A stretch of 64,000 nucleotides of DNA from Rhizobium sp. BK313 (GCF_014193655.1 NZ_JACHZQ010000013.1:24504-88503); one strand, 5' to 3'. Positions 1 through 8,936 are shown, counted from the stretch's first letter. Notes: a model not told the origin generated them from the sequence alone. A program made the numbers and translations.

Positions 1-621
1 GCCTATATCGTCCAGGGATTGGAGGAGCGTTTTCCGCGTCCGGCTGGTGATCCCGCCGATCTCAAGTGCATGATCGTTCTCGGCGGTGCTACACAGAACG
101 AGGTGACGACGGCGCGGGGTGGCTATGAGCTCGATTCGGCCGGTGACCGTCTCATCGAGACGTTGCGGCTGGCGCAGAAATATCCGCAATCGCGCGTCGT
201 CATTTCCGGTGGCGACGGCTCGATCGGCGGCCATTATGAGGGCGATGCCGTCATCTCCGAGCGATTCTTTTCGGCGTTCGGCATTGCCAAGGACCGGCTG
301 GTCGAGGACACGACCTCGCGCACCACCTTTGAAAATGCCGTCAACACAAAGGAGCTGCTGGCGCAGAACGGGCTGTCCGGCTGCTTGCTGATCACCTCCG
401 GCTTCCACATGCCACGTTCCGTGGGCATCTTCCGCAAGCAGGGCATCGACATCGTCCCCTGGCCGGTCGATTACCGCAGCACGGGCAAGGAGACGCTCGG
501 CTTCGATTTTACCCAGCCGTCGTTGAATGCGCAGTTGCTGGCGACCGGCATCCGCGAATGGATCGGCCTCGTCGGCTATTACGCCGTCGGCCGCACCTCG
601 GCGCTTTATCCCGGCCCGTAA
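1..621 (+). CDS. YdcF/SanA-like DUF218 protein, 5' truncated by window edge
   Basis: The reading frame is open from base 1 (codons for AYIVQGLEERF precede any start), so the N-terminus lies outside the window. The visible ~206 residues contain the DUF218 core: a hydrophobic strand followed by GGAT near the start, the VVISGGDG strand-loop and LLITSGFHMPRS with the usual conserved His and Arg. Members of this family are mostly membrane-anchored proteins of the cell envelope (ElyC/SanA/YdcF relatives) linked to polysaccharide or peptidoglycan precursor handling; exact substrates are unknown. The stop codon TAA at 619-621 lies inside the first copy of a 20-bp tandem repeat. Confidence 0.85.
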   Translation, partial: AYIVQGLEERFPRPAGDPADLKCMIVLGGATQNEVTTARGGYELDSAGDRLIETLRLAQKYPQSRVVISGGDGSIGGHYEGDAVISERFFSAFGIAKDRLVEDTTSRTTFENAVNTKELLAQNGLSGCLLITSGFHMPRSVGIFRKQGIDIVPWPVDYRSTGKETLGFDFTQPSLNAQLLATGIREWIGLVGYYAVGRTSALYPGP

Positions 622-710
622 CCACGTGGCCCGGCCCGTAACCACGTGGCCCGGCCCGTAACCACGTGGCCCGGCCCGTAACCACGTGGCCCGGCCCGTA
701 ACCACGTGGC
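611..710. repeat. Five perfect tandem copies of a 20-bp unit
   Basis: The unit ccggcccgtaaccacgtggc occurs five times without a mismatch, and a partial, diverging copy follows. Each unit holds the palindrome ccacgtgg. The first copy supplies the stop codon of the upstream gene. The array lies between two convergent genes. Exact identity of all copies implies recent expansion or homogenisation. Confidence 0.97.
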
Positions 711-738
711 CGGCCCTGATCGATGCCCGCTGTAGTGC

Positions 739-1215
739 CTACTTTTTCGAGATGGTGACGAATTTTACGCCGCGGACGCGGACGGTGATCTCGCAAGGGT
801 CCCCATCGGTGCGGTCGCAGAAGCGCGGATGCATCTTCATGACCAGCACCATGTTGCCGAAGCGCTGGATGAAATCGTAGCCGTAGATTTGTGCGGTGGC
901 GACGAGAATATAGCCGCCCTCGGCGACATGGATATAGAAGTTATAGGGGCAGCCCTCGTCGGTGCAATCGGGCCCCTTTTCCCCTTTGCAGGTGATCTCG
1001 CCCTCGTTGATGACCATGTCGGTCAGCGTGTCGTTGTTGATGTCCCGTTCGGTGGCAAAACCGTCGCCGAAGCTTGCTTGGCCCTCGCAGCGTTTGGTGA
1101 AGTGTTCTTTCTCGAAGGCCACCGGATCTTGCACGAGCGATTGCTGCGCTTGTGCCACCACGGGCATGATTACGAGCGCGATGAGATTCAGGATCACGAT
1201 CAGCAGGGATTTCAC
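739..1215 (-). CDS. Small secreted cysteine-containing hypothetical protein
   Basis: 158 residues. The first ~23 form a clear Sec signal peptide (MKSLL, a long Leu/Ile/Val core, then a cleavage-type VAQAQ). The GTG start at 1215 has a good ribosome site (GAGGAAAT, about 8 nt upstream). The mature part has six cysteines, including CTDEGC and a CDRTDGDPC loop, so disulfides in the periplasm are likely. It is acidic in the middle (ERDINNDTLTD), reminiscent of the short secreted proteins common in rhizobia. I recognise no catalytic motif and assign no function. It converges on the truncated YdcF gene, with the tandem repeat between them. Confidence 0.75.
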   Translation of the reverse strand: MKSLLIVILNLIALVIMPVVAQAQQSLVQDPVAFEKEHFTKRCEGQASFGDGFATERDINNDTLTDMVINEGEITCKGEKGPDCTDEGCPYNFYIHVAEGGYILVATAQIYGYDFIQRFGNMVLVMKMHPRFCDRTDGDPCEITVRVRGVKFVTISKK

Positions 1216-1359
1216 CGGGATTTCCTCTTGAAAGCGGAGGGGACGGGCGCAGGGGTTACCGTGACCGCTGCGACATCTTTATGCCTGCCTGCTTGCGCGG
1301 CCCTTGCCGCCGTGATTCACTCCGCCGAAAATCGCGCCGGCACTCTCTTGGAGCCTCGA

Positions 1360-1995
1360 ATGTTGCTTCTTTCGTTTCTCGACTATGTCGGCGTCGCCCT
1401 CTTCGCCGCGACCGGCGCGCTGTCGGCTTCGCGCAAGCAGCTCGATCTGATCGGTTTTCTGTTTCTCGCGGCGGTCACCGGTATCGGCGGTGGTACGCTC
1501 AGGGATATCGTCCTCGGCCGCGTGCCTGTCTTCTGGGTTCTGAACCCCACCTATATCATAATCTGCGCCATTGCCGGCGTAGTGGTCTTCTTCACCGCCC
1601 ACCTGTTCGAATCGCGCTATCGGCTATTGATCTGGCTCGATGCGGTCGGCTTGTCCGCCTATTGCGTCATGGGGGCGGCAAAGGGCATGGCGGCGACGGG
1701 CTCACCGACGGTTGCGATCGTCACCGGCGCGCTGACGGCGACCTTCGGCGGCATCCTGCGCGATCTTCTGGCAAACGAACCCTCGGTGCTGCTGCGACCG
1801 GAAATCTATGTGACCGCGGCGCTGATCGGGGCCGGTGTCTTCACCGCCGCCAACGCGACGATGCTGCCGCTCTACGCTTCCGCAGCACTCGGGGTTGCCG
1901 CAGCCTTCGCCGTGCGCGGCGGCGCGCTCTGGTTCGGCTGGACCTTCCCGACCTACCATCATAAGCCCGGCCGGCATCCCGACGATGTGATGTAA
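1360..1995 (+). CDS. UPF0126 / TRIC-like membrane protein (YicG family)
   Basis: 211 residues from the ATG at 1360; the frame is open upstream, but that part has no membrane character and overlaps the signal peptide gene on the other strand. The sequence is an internal duplication, each half with three hydrophobic helices. The signature loops are GGGTLRDI with GRVPVFW in repeat 1 and GGILRDLL in repeat 2. UPF0126 proteins are bacterial relatives of trimeric intracellular cation channels in the inner membrane; glycine or cation transport has been suggested for some members. The physiological substrate here cannot be read from sequence. Confidence 0.88.
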   Translation: MLLLSFLDYVGVALFAATGALSASRKQLDLIGFLFLAAVTGIGGGTLRDIVLGRVPVFWVLNPTYIIICAIAGVVVFFTAHLFESRYRLLIWLDAVGLSAYCVMGAAKGMAATGSPTVAIVTGALTATFGGILRDLLANEPSVLLRPEIYVTAALIGAGVFTAANATMLPLYASAALGVAAAFAVRGGALWFGWTFPTYHHKPGRHPDDVM

Positions 1996-2073
1996 AGAGA
2001 GGCGACAGGAACTAGGCGGTGGGTAATGACAAACGGCCGGAAGACGATTCGACTGGCCTTGCTCTGACTGGCC

Positions 2074-2493
2074 TTACCGCTGCGTGCGGCGCAGGCGGAT
2101 GACGACGTCGACATGGGCGATTTCCATGCCCTTCGGCGGCTCCGGCAGATTGCCGATCGTCAGATTGCTGATTGGGATGTCCAGCACTTCGTTCTGGCCT
2201 TCGATGAAGAAGTGGTGATGGTCGGACACGTTGGTGTCGAAATAGGTCTTGGTGCTTTCCACGGCAAGCACGCGGATCAGGCCGGCCTCGGTGAACTGAT
2301 GCAGCGTGTTGTAGACGGTCGCGAGCGAAACCGGCACACCGGCCGCGACTGCCTCTTCATGCAGCTCCTCGACGGTTAGGTGGCGGTCGCCTTTAGCGAA
2401 GAGAAGGTCGCCGAGTGCGATGCGCTGCCGGGTCGGCCTCAGGCCTGCGCCACGCAGCCTGGTTTCGATCGCAATTTCGGCCTCTTCCGCCAT
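2074..2493 (-). CDS. irr: Iron response regulator Irr (Fur family)
   Basis: 139 residues, a normal Irr length. The N-terminal winged helix has LRPTRQRIALGDLLF and the recognition helix SLATVYNTLHQF. The dimer domain has the SDHHHFF histidine cluster that binds haem or metal in Irr proteins. The short N-terminal haem-regulatory motif of Bradyrhizobium Irr is absent, as is usual for Rhizobium. Irr represses haem and iron-storage functions when iron is low. It is followed on the opposite strand by fabA with a 297-bp divergent gap. Confidence 0.9.
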   Translation of the reverse strand: MAEEAEIAIETRLRGAGLRPTRQRIALGDLLFAKGDRHLTVEELHEEAVAAGVPVSLATVYNTLHQFTEAGLIRVLAVESTKTYFDTNVSDHHHFFIEGQNEVLDIPISNLTIGNLPEPPKGMEIAHVDVVIRLRRTQR

Positions 2494-2790
2494 TCAGGGA
2501 ACTCCGGATTCCTGATCTCTGTAAATCTTAACTAAGCCATATAACTTTTGCATGGATTGCTTTCAATAGTTTCAATGGGGTGAGAAGGCAGCCAAAAGCC
2601 GTAAAAATAGGGTTCTTGGCGCATTTGCCTCTGGCAGCAGCCCTAGCCTTCCTGTATGCGACCACCACATAACAATGAAGTGTGTCCGATCGGACGGTGG
2701 AATGTGGCGTCATGCTTGCGCTTCATTTTCTGTTGATCTTGCACTAAAGCTTCACATCCAACGGCATCCTTGTGGGGGAAATGGAATTTT

Positions 2791-3306
2791 ATGACGACCA
2801 GACAATCCAGCTTCAACTACGAGGAAATCCTGGCCTGCGGCCGCGGCGAACTGTTCGGCCCGGGCAACGCACAGCTTCCCCTGCCGCCGATGCTGATGGT
2901 CCATCGCATTACAGATATTTCCGAAACCGGTGGGGCCTTTGACAAGGGCTACATTCGTGCCGAATACGACGTGCGTCCCGACGACTGGTACTTCCCCTGC
3001 CATTTCGCCGGCAACCCGATCATGCCGGGTTGCCTCGGCCTGGATGGCATGTGGCAGCTGACCGGCTTCTTCCTTGGCTGGCTCGGCGAACCGGGCCGCG
3101 GCATGGCGCTTTCTACCGGCGAAGTGAAGTTCAAGGGCATGGTTCGTCCGGAAACAAAGCTCCTCGAATACGGCATCGACTTCAAACGCGTCATGCGCGG
3201 CCGCCTCGTTCTCGGCACTGCCGACGGCTGGCTGAAAGCCGACGGTGAGGTCATTTATCAGGCGACAGATCTGCGCGTTGGCCTGTCAAAAGACAAAGCT
3301 GCCTGA
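2791..3306 (+). CDS. fabA: 3-hydroxydecanoyl-ACP dehydratase/isomerase FabA
   Basis: 171 residues from the ATG at 2791, preceded by GGGGGAA; a TTG seven codons upstream is less likely because E. coli FabA is also about 172 residues. The catalytic His71 sits in CHFAGNP and Asp85 in GCLGLDGMWQ, the FabA signature. The enzyme dehydrates 3-hydroxydecanoyl-ACP and isomerises the product to the cis-3 isomer, the branch point to anaerobic unsaturated fatty acids. It is first of the fabA-fabB-fabI cluster; fabB starts 53 bp downstream. Confidence 0.97.
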   Translation: MTTRQSSFNYEEILACGRGELFGPGNAQLPLPPMLMVHRITDISETGGAFDKGYIRAEYDVRPDDWYFPCHFAGNPIMPGCLGLDGMWQLTGFFLGWLGEPGRGMALSTGEVKFKGMVRPETKLLEYGIDFKRVMRGRLVLGTADGWLKADGEVIYQATDLRVGLSKDKAA

Positions 3307-3359
3307 ACCGCGGCGCTGTCGCCTCCACAAAGAGAGACGTTTTAGAAAAGGTCATCGAC

Positions 3360-4583
3360 ATGAGACGGGTAGTTGTTACGGGTCTGGGTATTGTCTCTTC
3401 GATAGGAAATGATGCTCAAGAGGTGACTGCCTCGCTACGCGAAGCCAAGTCCGGCATTTCTTTTTCCTCCGATTTCGCCGAACACGGCTTCAAATGCCAG
3501 GTCTGGGGTGCGCCGAAGATCGATACGACCGAACTGGTCGACCGCCGCGCCATGCGCTTCCTATCGCAGGGCGGCGCTTGGAACCATGTCGCCATGAAGC
3601 AGGCGATCGCCGACAGCGGTCTCGAAGAGAGCGACATCACCAATGAGCGCACCGGCATCATCATGGGCTCGGGCGGCCCGTCGACCCGCACGCTGATCGA
3701 AGCCGCCGACATCACCCGCAAGAACAACAGCCCGAAGCGCATCGGCCCCTTCGCCGTGCCGAAGTCGATGTCGTCGACGGCATCGGCGACGCTTGCCACG
3801 TGGTTCAAGATCCATGGCGTCAACTATTCCATCTCCTCGGCCTGCTCGACCTCGGCGCACTGCATCGGCAATGCCGCCGAGATGATCCAGTGGGGTAAGC
3901 AGGATGTGATGTTCGCCGGCGGCCACGAGGATCTCGACTGGACGATGTCGAACCTCTTCGACGCCATGGGCGCAATGTCCTCCAAGTTCAACGAAGATCA
4001 CCCGGAAACCGCCTCGCGCGCCTATGATGCCAATCGCGACGGATTCGTCATCGCCGGCGGCGCGGGCGTACTGGTGCTCGAGGAGTTGGAACACGCCAAG
4101 GCGCGCGGCGCCAAGATCTATGCCGAAATCGTCGGCTACGGTGCCACTTCCGATGGCTATGACATGGTCGCTCCGTCCGGCGAGGGGGCTGTGCGCTGCA
4201 TGCGCCAGGCACTCGCCACCGTGAAGGGCGACATCGACTACATCAATACCCATGGCACGTCGACGCCGGTCGGCGACAGCAAGGAAATCGGCGCCATCCG
4301 CGAGGCCTTCGGGGATAAGATCCCGCCGATCCAGTCGACCAAGTCGCTGACGGGCCATTCGCTCGGCGCAGCCGGCGTGCAGGAATCGATCTATTCGATC
4401 CTGATGATGCAAGAGCGCTTCATCGGCGAAAGCGCCCATATCACCGAACTCGACCCGGAATTCGAAGGCGTGCCGATCGTGCGCAAGCGCATCGACAATG
4501 CCAAGATCGACACGGCTCTTTCCAATTCCTTCGGCTTCGGTGGCACCAACGCCACGCTCGTATTCCAGCGCTATAACGGATAA
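3360..4583 (+). CDS. fabB: 3-oxoacyl-ACP synthase I FabB
   Basis: 407 residues, full length. The thiolase-fold condensing enzyme has the nucleophile Cys162 in SSACSTSAH, His298 in NTHGTSTPVGD and His333 in TGHSLGAAG, forming the Cys-His-His site. Pairing with FabA is diagnostic: FabB elongates the cis-3-decenoyl-ACP made by FabA, so the two together make unsaturated fatty acids. The fabI start lies 4 bp after the fabB stop, which suggests translational coupling. Confidence 0.97.
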   Translation: MRRVVVTGLGIVSSIGNDAQEVTASLREAKSGISFSSDFAEHGFKCQVWGAPKIDTTELVDRRAMRFLSQGGAWNHVAMKQAIADSGLEESDITNERTGIIMGSGGPSTRTLIEAADITRKNNSPKRIGPFAVPKSMSSTASATLATWFKIHGVNYSISSACSTSAHCIGNAAEMIQWGKQDVMFAGGHEDLDWTMSNLFDAMGAMSSKFNEDHPETASRAYDANRDGFVIAGGAGVLVLEELEHAKARGAKIYAEIVGYGATSDGYDMVAPSGEGAVRCMRQALATVKGDIDYINTHGTSTPVGDSKEIGAIREAFGDKIPPIQSTKSLTGHSLGAAGVQESIYSILMMQERFIGESAHITELDPEFEGVPIVRKRIDNAKIDTALSNSFGFGGTNATLVFQRYNG

Positions 4584-4587
4584 GGCA

Positions 4588-5394
4588 ATGACCGGAATCA
4601 TGCAGGGTAAGCGCGGCCTCATCATGGGTGTCGCAAACAATCATTCCATTGCCTGGGGTATTGCGAAGGCGCTGGCGGCCGAGGGCGCCGAACTTGCCTT
4701 CACTTTCCAGGGCGAAGCCCTCGGCAAACGCGTCAAACCGCTTGCCGCCGAAGTCGGCTCCGATTTCCTTCTGCCCTGCGACGTCGAGGATATCGCCTCC
4801 GTCGACACCGTTATCGAAGAAATCAAGGCCCGCTGGGGCAAGTTGGACTTTCTCGTTCACGCCATCGGTTTTTCCGACAAGAACGAGCTGAAGGGCCTCT
4901 ATGCCAACACCACGCGTGATAATTTCACCCGCACCATGGTGATTTCCTGCTTCTCCTTCACCGAGATCGCCAAGCGCGCGGCCGACCTGATGGTTGAAGG
5001 CGGCAGCATGCTGACGTTGACCTATAACGGCTCGACGCGCGTCATCCCGAACTACAATGTCATGGGCGTCGCCAAGGCGGCTCTGGAAGCTTCCGTGCGT
5101 TATCTCGCCGCTGACTACGGTCCGCGCGGCATCCGCGTCAACGCCATCTCCGCCGGCCCGATCCGCACGCTCGCCGGCGCAGGCATTTCCGACGCCCGCG
5201 CCATCCTCTCCTGGAACCAGCGCAATGCGCCGCTGCGCAAGACGGTCACCATCGACCAGGTCGGCTCCTCGTCGCTCTACCTCCTCTCCGGCCTCTCGGC
5301 CGGCGTCACCGGCGAAATCCACTATGTCGACGCCGGCTACAACATCACCTCGATGCCGACGCTGGAAGCGCTGACACAGGCCGACGTGGAGTAA
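4588..5394 (+). CDS. fabI: Enoyl-ACP reductase FabI
   Basis: 268 residues from the ATG at 4588, four bases after the fabB stop; the frame also stays open upstream inside fabB. It is a short-chain dehydrogenase fold with the FabI-type NADH loop GVANNHSIAWGIA and the catalytic Tyr-x6-Lys in PNYNVMGVAKA. It reduces trans-2-enoyl-ACP in the last step of each elongation cycle and is the target of triclosan-type inhibitors. Placement behind fabA and fabB completes an unsaturated-fatty-acid operon. Confidence 0.96.
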   Translation: MTGIMQGKRGLIMGVANNHSIAWGIAKALAAEGAELAFTFQGEALGKRVKPLAAEVGSDFLLPCDVEDIASVDTVIEEIKARWGKLDFLVHAIGFSDKNELKGLYANTTRDNFTRTMVISCFSFTEIAKRAADLMVEGGSMLTLTYNGSTRVIPNYNVMGVAKAALEASVRYLAADYGPRGIRVNAISAGPIRTLAGAGISDARAILSWNQRNAPLRKTVTIDQVGSSSLYLLSGLSAGVTGEIHYVDAGYNITSMPTLEALTQADVE

Positions 5395-5535
5395 TGCGAC
5401 AAATCAGATTCCGCTGTCTCGCCCCATGTCGGCGGGACGGTGGTGTCTGAAGCGGCTCTACCTTGAAATAGTGTTTAGTCTTTCCCGCAAACCGAATCCG
5501 GCTTCGGGGATCTTGAGCTATATCGGGAGGATTGT

Positions 5536-5889
5536 TTGCCTGATCACGCCTGCATCTTTTGCCGCATATCCGACCTGATCATCATTGCTGAAAATGAACT
5601 CGCTTTCGCGATCCGCGACAAATTTCCGGTTCGCCGGCTGCATACGCTGATTATTCCAAAGCGGCATGTCGCTGATATTTTCTCGACAGACAAAGCTGAG
5701 CGCGAAGCGATCCATCGGCTTGCCGTGGAGTGCCGTGAGGCTATTGGCAATGAGGACCCCACCGTTGCGGGCTTCAATTTCGGATCGAATATTGGCGCGG
5801 CGGCTGGTCAGAAGATTTTTCACGCCCATGTCCATTTGATCCCTCGCCGCCCGCACGAGGAGGAATTGAAGGCTGCTCGTCCAGATTGA
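5536..5889 (+). CDS. HIT family nucleotide hydrolase/transferase
   Basis: 117 residues with a TTG start; GGGAGG lies five bases upstream and supports it. The N-terminus has CIFCRI, a Cys pair seen in HIT proteins of the Hint/HinT branch, followed by HTLIIPKRHVADIF. The histidine triad HAHVHLIP is near residue 95. HIT proteins hydrolyse nucleoside phosphoramidates or dinucleoside polyphosphates. It stands alone between fabI and an acetyltransferase. The C-terminus is short after the triad, so the substrate class is uncertain. Confidence 0.88.
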   Translation: MPDHACIFCRISDLIIIAENELAFAIRDKFPVRRLHTLIIPKRHVADIFSTDKAEREAIHRLAVECREAIGNEDPTVAGFNFGSNIGAAAGQKIFHAHVHLIPRRPHEEELKAARPD

Positions 5890-5926
5890 GCGTGATTCCC
5901 AGTAACGAGTTGGTTGGTGTCGGATA

Positions 5927-6505
5927 ATGACTTTTAAAAGCGGTGAACCTCTCGCATCCACCGAACGTCTCATCCTTCGCGGGTTCGTGCCGGAGGATTT
6001 CGAGGCCTACAGCGCCTATCGCTCCCTGCCTGTCGTCTATCGTTACCTCTATAGCGACCCTCCGTCTGCACAGGCGATGCGGGAGCGCTTCGAGACCGGC
6101 TTGAATACGCGTTTGTCGGAAGACGGCGATATTCTTCGCTGTGCCGTCGTTCGGCGCGAGGATGACGCCCTGCTTGGCCAGGTCAGCTTGAAGCTTACCG
6201 GCAAGGCCGCGCTTCAGGCGGAGCTTGGTTATATCTTCAATCCAGCCTATGCCGGCAATGGCTATGCGACCGAGGCGGCCCAAGCCATCATCACCCTCGG
6301 CTTCGACAAGTTCGCCTTTCATCGAATTTTCGCACGGCTGGATGCGAAAAATACCGGATCCATCGGCGTCGTCGAGCGGCTCGGTCTGCGCCGCGAGGCG
6401 CACCTGATCGAGAATGATCGCTTCAACGGCGCCTGGGGCGACGAATATATCTATGCCGTGCTGAGCCGCGAATGGACCTCAAGGGCCCCGACTCAGGCGC
6501 GTTAA
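5927..6505 (+). CDS. GNAT family N-acetyltransferase, RimJ/RimL type
   Basis: 192 residues. The start TERLILRGFVPEDFEAY is the typical RimJ/RimL entry. Motif A, which binds acetyl-CoA, reads AGNGYATEAAQAII, and the C-terminal motif has NTGSIGVVERLGLRREAH. Close relatives modify N-termini of ribosomal proteins, small amines or antibiotics; nothing here fixes the substrate. It follows the HIT gene by 37 bp and may share its transcript. Confidence 0.85.
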   Translation: MTFKSGEPLASTERLILRGFVPEDFEAYSAYRSLPVVYRYLYSDPPSAQAMRERFETGLNTRLSEDGDILRCAVVRREDDALLGQVSLKLTGKAALQAELGYIFNPAYAGNGYATEAAQAIITLGFDKFAFHRIFARLDAKNTGSIGVVERLGLRREAHLIENDRFNGAWGDEYIYAVLSREWTSRAPTQAR

Positions 6506-6662
6506 TCTCCATTCGATAAGATTTTACGAAAACTTTAGGTTAATTCTATCTTGCCGGGGATGGCCCGTTACGACCCGTCGGAATTCCGATACAAGGCACG
6601 CATTCAACAGTATTTCCTGCATGTCCATCGGCATTCACTAGCCATTTACGGGAACCCCAGCC

Positions 6663-7883
6663 GTGAACATCACAACTGTTGCCAGTTCCAAGCCGCTCGA
6701 TCCATCGGATGAGACGACATCGCTCGAAGCCGCTGCCACCGCAAGGGCATTGGGGCCGGATATATTGCGTGCGCTTGCCATCCTGCTTGTCATGCTCGTG
6801 CATCTGCCGGCGGAAGCGACCCCGTTGCCCTTGGCCGGAATGCAGCCCTATGGCTGGCTCGGCGTCGACATATTCTTCGTGCTCAGCGGCTATCTCATCG
6901 GAACCCAGCTGATGGCGGAAGCCGCGCGCGGCAATGCCGTCGACTTCAAGGCCTTCTATCTGCGTCGGGCATTCCGCATCTTGCCGGCCTTTCTCCTCGT
7001 GCTTGCCCTCTACACATTCATTCCATCCTTGCGAGACGCCCCGACGATGCAATCGGCCTGGCGGTTCTTGACCTTCACGGTCAATTTCGGGCTCGATCCG
7101 CGCTCGGGCGGCACGTTCACCGAGGCCTGGTCGCTGAGCGTCGAGGAGCATTTCTATCTCGTCCTGCCCGTTCTCGTCGTCTTGCTGAGGCGGCGCGCGA
7201 CGGTGGTCTTCCTCGCTTTTCTGGTCACCACAATCGTGCTTGCCGGCATGAGTCTGAGGTTTGCGGTCTGGCAGAGCCAGGTCGACCCGGCTACCGAAAT
7301 GCAGCCCTACAGACAAGCGCTCGCCGTCTATCTCAGGGATGTCTATTATCCGACTTACAATCGACTGGATGGGCTGACCTTCGGCGTCGTTCTGGCAGGG
7401 ATCCGGCTGTTCAAGCCGTTGCTATGGGAAAGATACATGCCGCCATACATGGCGCTCGGCATTGGCAGCATGTTCGTGGTAGCGGCGCTCGTGATCTTTT
7501 CCATCCGCGGACCGTTTGCCGAAACCAATTTGCCGCTGGTGTTTCAGCCTCTTCCAGGTGCGGTTGTCGGCTTTCCGCTTTTTTCGGCGGGTGTGGCGTT
7601 CATTCTCGGCGCACTGCTCGACCTGCAGCCCAGGATCGCGCGCTGGCATCTTCCGGCGATATCCGGCATCGCGATGCTCTCCTACAGCCTCTATCTGACC
7701 CACAAGGGCGTCTACCATCTCGACCGGATGGTGTTCGGCAAGGACAACCTTCAGGGCCTTTCAGGCTTCGTGATCTATTTTGCCACCTGCTTCATCGTGG
7801 CGGCGACGCTCTGGTTTCTCGTCGAAAGAAATTTCCTAACTTTGCGGGATCACCTGATGCCGCGCTCGCATCGAGCCGGCTAG
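6663..7883 (+). CDS. Membrane acyltransferase 3 family protein (OafA-like)
   Basis: 406 residues with a GTG start. About ten hydrophobic helices are visible. The first has ILRALAILLVMLVHLP, whose conserved Arg and His are the acyltransferase-3 signature, and GVDIFFVLSGYLIG is the second hallmark. Proteins of this family O-acylate extracellular polysaccharides, lipopolysaccharide or Nod-factor-like sugars at the inner membrane. No glycan genes are nearby, so the acceptor cannot be inferred. There is no C-terminal SGNH domain. The gene converges on rsmC. Confidence 0.9.
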   Translation: MNITTVASSKPLDPSDETTSLEAAATARALGPDILRALAILLVMLVHLPAEATPLPLAGMQPYGWLGVDIFFVLSGYLIGTQLMAEAARGNAVDFKAFYLRRAFRILPAFLLVLALYTFIPSLRDAPTMQSAWRFLTFTVNFGLDPRSGGTFTEAWSLSVEEHFYLVLPVLVVLLRRRATVVFLAFLVTTIVLAGMSLRFAVWQSQVDPATEMQPYRQALAVYLRDVYYPTYNRLDGLTFGVVLAGIRLFKPLLWERYMPPYMALGIGSMFVVAALVIFSIRGPFAETNLPLVFQPLPGAVVGFPLFSAGVAFILGALLDLQPRIARWHLPAISGIAMLSYSLYLTHKGVYHLDRMVFGKDNLQGLSGFVIYFATCFIVAATLWFLVERNFLTLRDHLMPRSHRAG

Positions 7884-7888
7884 CATAT

Positions 7889-7913
7889 AAAAAGGCGGCC
7901 GATTGGCCGCCTT
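7889..7913 (-). terminator. Intrinsic terminator for rsmC
   Basis: A perfect 9-bp stem (7892-7900 with 7905-7913) closes a GATT loop. On the minus strand it runs into TTTTT, seven bases past the rsmC stop. On the plus strand it could also stop the acyltransferase transcript, but there it has only a weak U tract. Confidence 0.85.
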
Positions 7914-7919
7914 CGTCGC

Positions 7920-8936
7920 TCATTTCTTCGCCCACAGCACCTTGAACCGCGCATTGCGGCAGGTCTCGCCATGCTCGCGGAAGTTCTCCGCCAGCACCGG
8001 TTCGTAGGGCAGGCCGCGATTGGCGACCAGCATCAGGCGGCCGCCGCCGCGCAACGCCGAGGACGCCGTCTTGATCATTGCCTGGCCGAGCGACGGCTCG
8101 GCGGCATGGCCCTCATGGAAGGGTGGGTTCATGATGACCAGATCGTATTTGTCCTTCACCGGTTCGCCGGCCAGATCGTGCCAGAAGAAGCGCTGGGCGA
8201 CCTTCGGGCAGTTTGCAAGGAGATTGGCCCTGGCAGCCTCCAACGCGTCGTAGTGGGCCTCGTAGAGGTCGATGCGCGCAATCCGTGGCGACTTGGTCGC
8301 CAGTTCTACTGAGAGATAGCCCCAGCCGGCGCCGAAATCGGCGGCGTCGCCGGAAAAATCGGTCGGCAGACGTGACGCGAGCAATTCGGAGCCGGCGTCG
8401 ATGCGGTCGTGCGAGAACATGCCGGCAGCGGTGGCGAAGCGGCCATCGATGCGCGCAGCCGGCTTTACCAGCTGCGCCGCCGGCACGCTGATATCGGACG
8501 GGCGAGCGAACCAGAAGGCGACGCCGTGATATTTCGGCATGTATTCGACATCGAGACCGAAGCCTTCGATGCGCTTGCGCAGCGGCTGAATGCCGTCTTC
8601 CTTGCCACCGGCGACAACGATGAGGCCGCCCGCTTTCACGCGCGCCAGTGCCTCGGCGATCCGGGCTTCATTTTCGCCCTTGTGCTTGGTGCAGAGCACC
8701 AGCGCACCGTCATAGTCCTCGCCTTCGATCTCCGGCGTCACATTAACGCGCTGCGCCTGAAGCTGGCGATAGAAGGGCCTGAAGCCCTGGACGGCGGATA
8801 GCTCGGCGGCAAAGTCATCGGGCAGCGAAAATCCCGCTTCCGCGCCGAGAAACAGGATGCGCTCGCCTTCGCCGGGCGTGGCGACGGTGCCGGAGGCAAA
8901 GGGGTGGAACAGGGTCTTCAGGGCGTCGCGGCTCAT
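7920..8936 (-). CDS. rsmC: 16S rRNA guanine-N2 methyltransferase RsmC-like
   Basis: 338 residues in two tandem methyltransferase-like domains, as in RsmC. The N-terminal half is a degenerate copy that contacts RNA. The C-terminal half has the SAM loop DFGAGWGYLS and the catalytic NPPFHEGH motif (N-P-P-F type, for base amino groups). E. coli RsmC makes m2G1207 in 16S rRNA. The gene is a single unit with its own terminator. Confidence 0.88.
   Translation of the reverse strand: MSRDALKTLFHPFASGTVATPGEGERILFLGAEAGFSLPDDFAAELSAVQGFRPFYRQLQAQRVNVTPEIEGEDYDGALVLCTKHKGENEARIAEALARVKAGGLIVVAGGKEDGIQPLRKRIEGFGLDVEYMPKYHGVAFWFARPSDISVPAAQLVKPAARIDGRFATAAGMFSHDRIDAGSELLASRLPTDFSGDAADFGAGWGYLSVELATKSPRIARIDLYEAHYDALEAARANLLANCPKVAQRFFWHDLAGEPVKDKYDLVIMNPPFHEGHAAEPSLGQAMIKTASSALRGGGRLMLVANRGLPYEPVLAENFREHGETCRNARFKVLWAKK

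Noticed and set aside
2528..2713. 61-codon minus-strand frame between irr and fabA
   Set aside because: No ribosome site, no family resemblance, and it lies in what should be promoter DNA.
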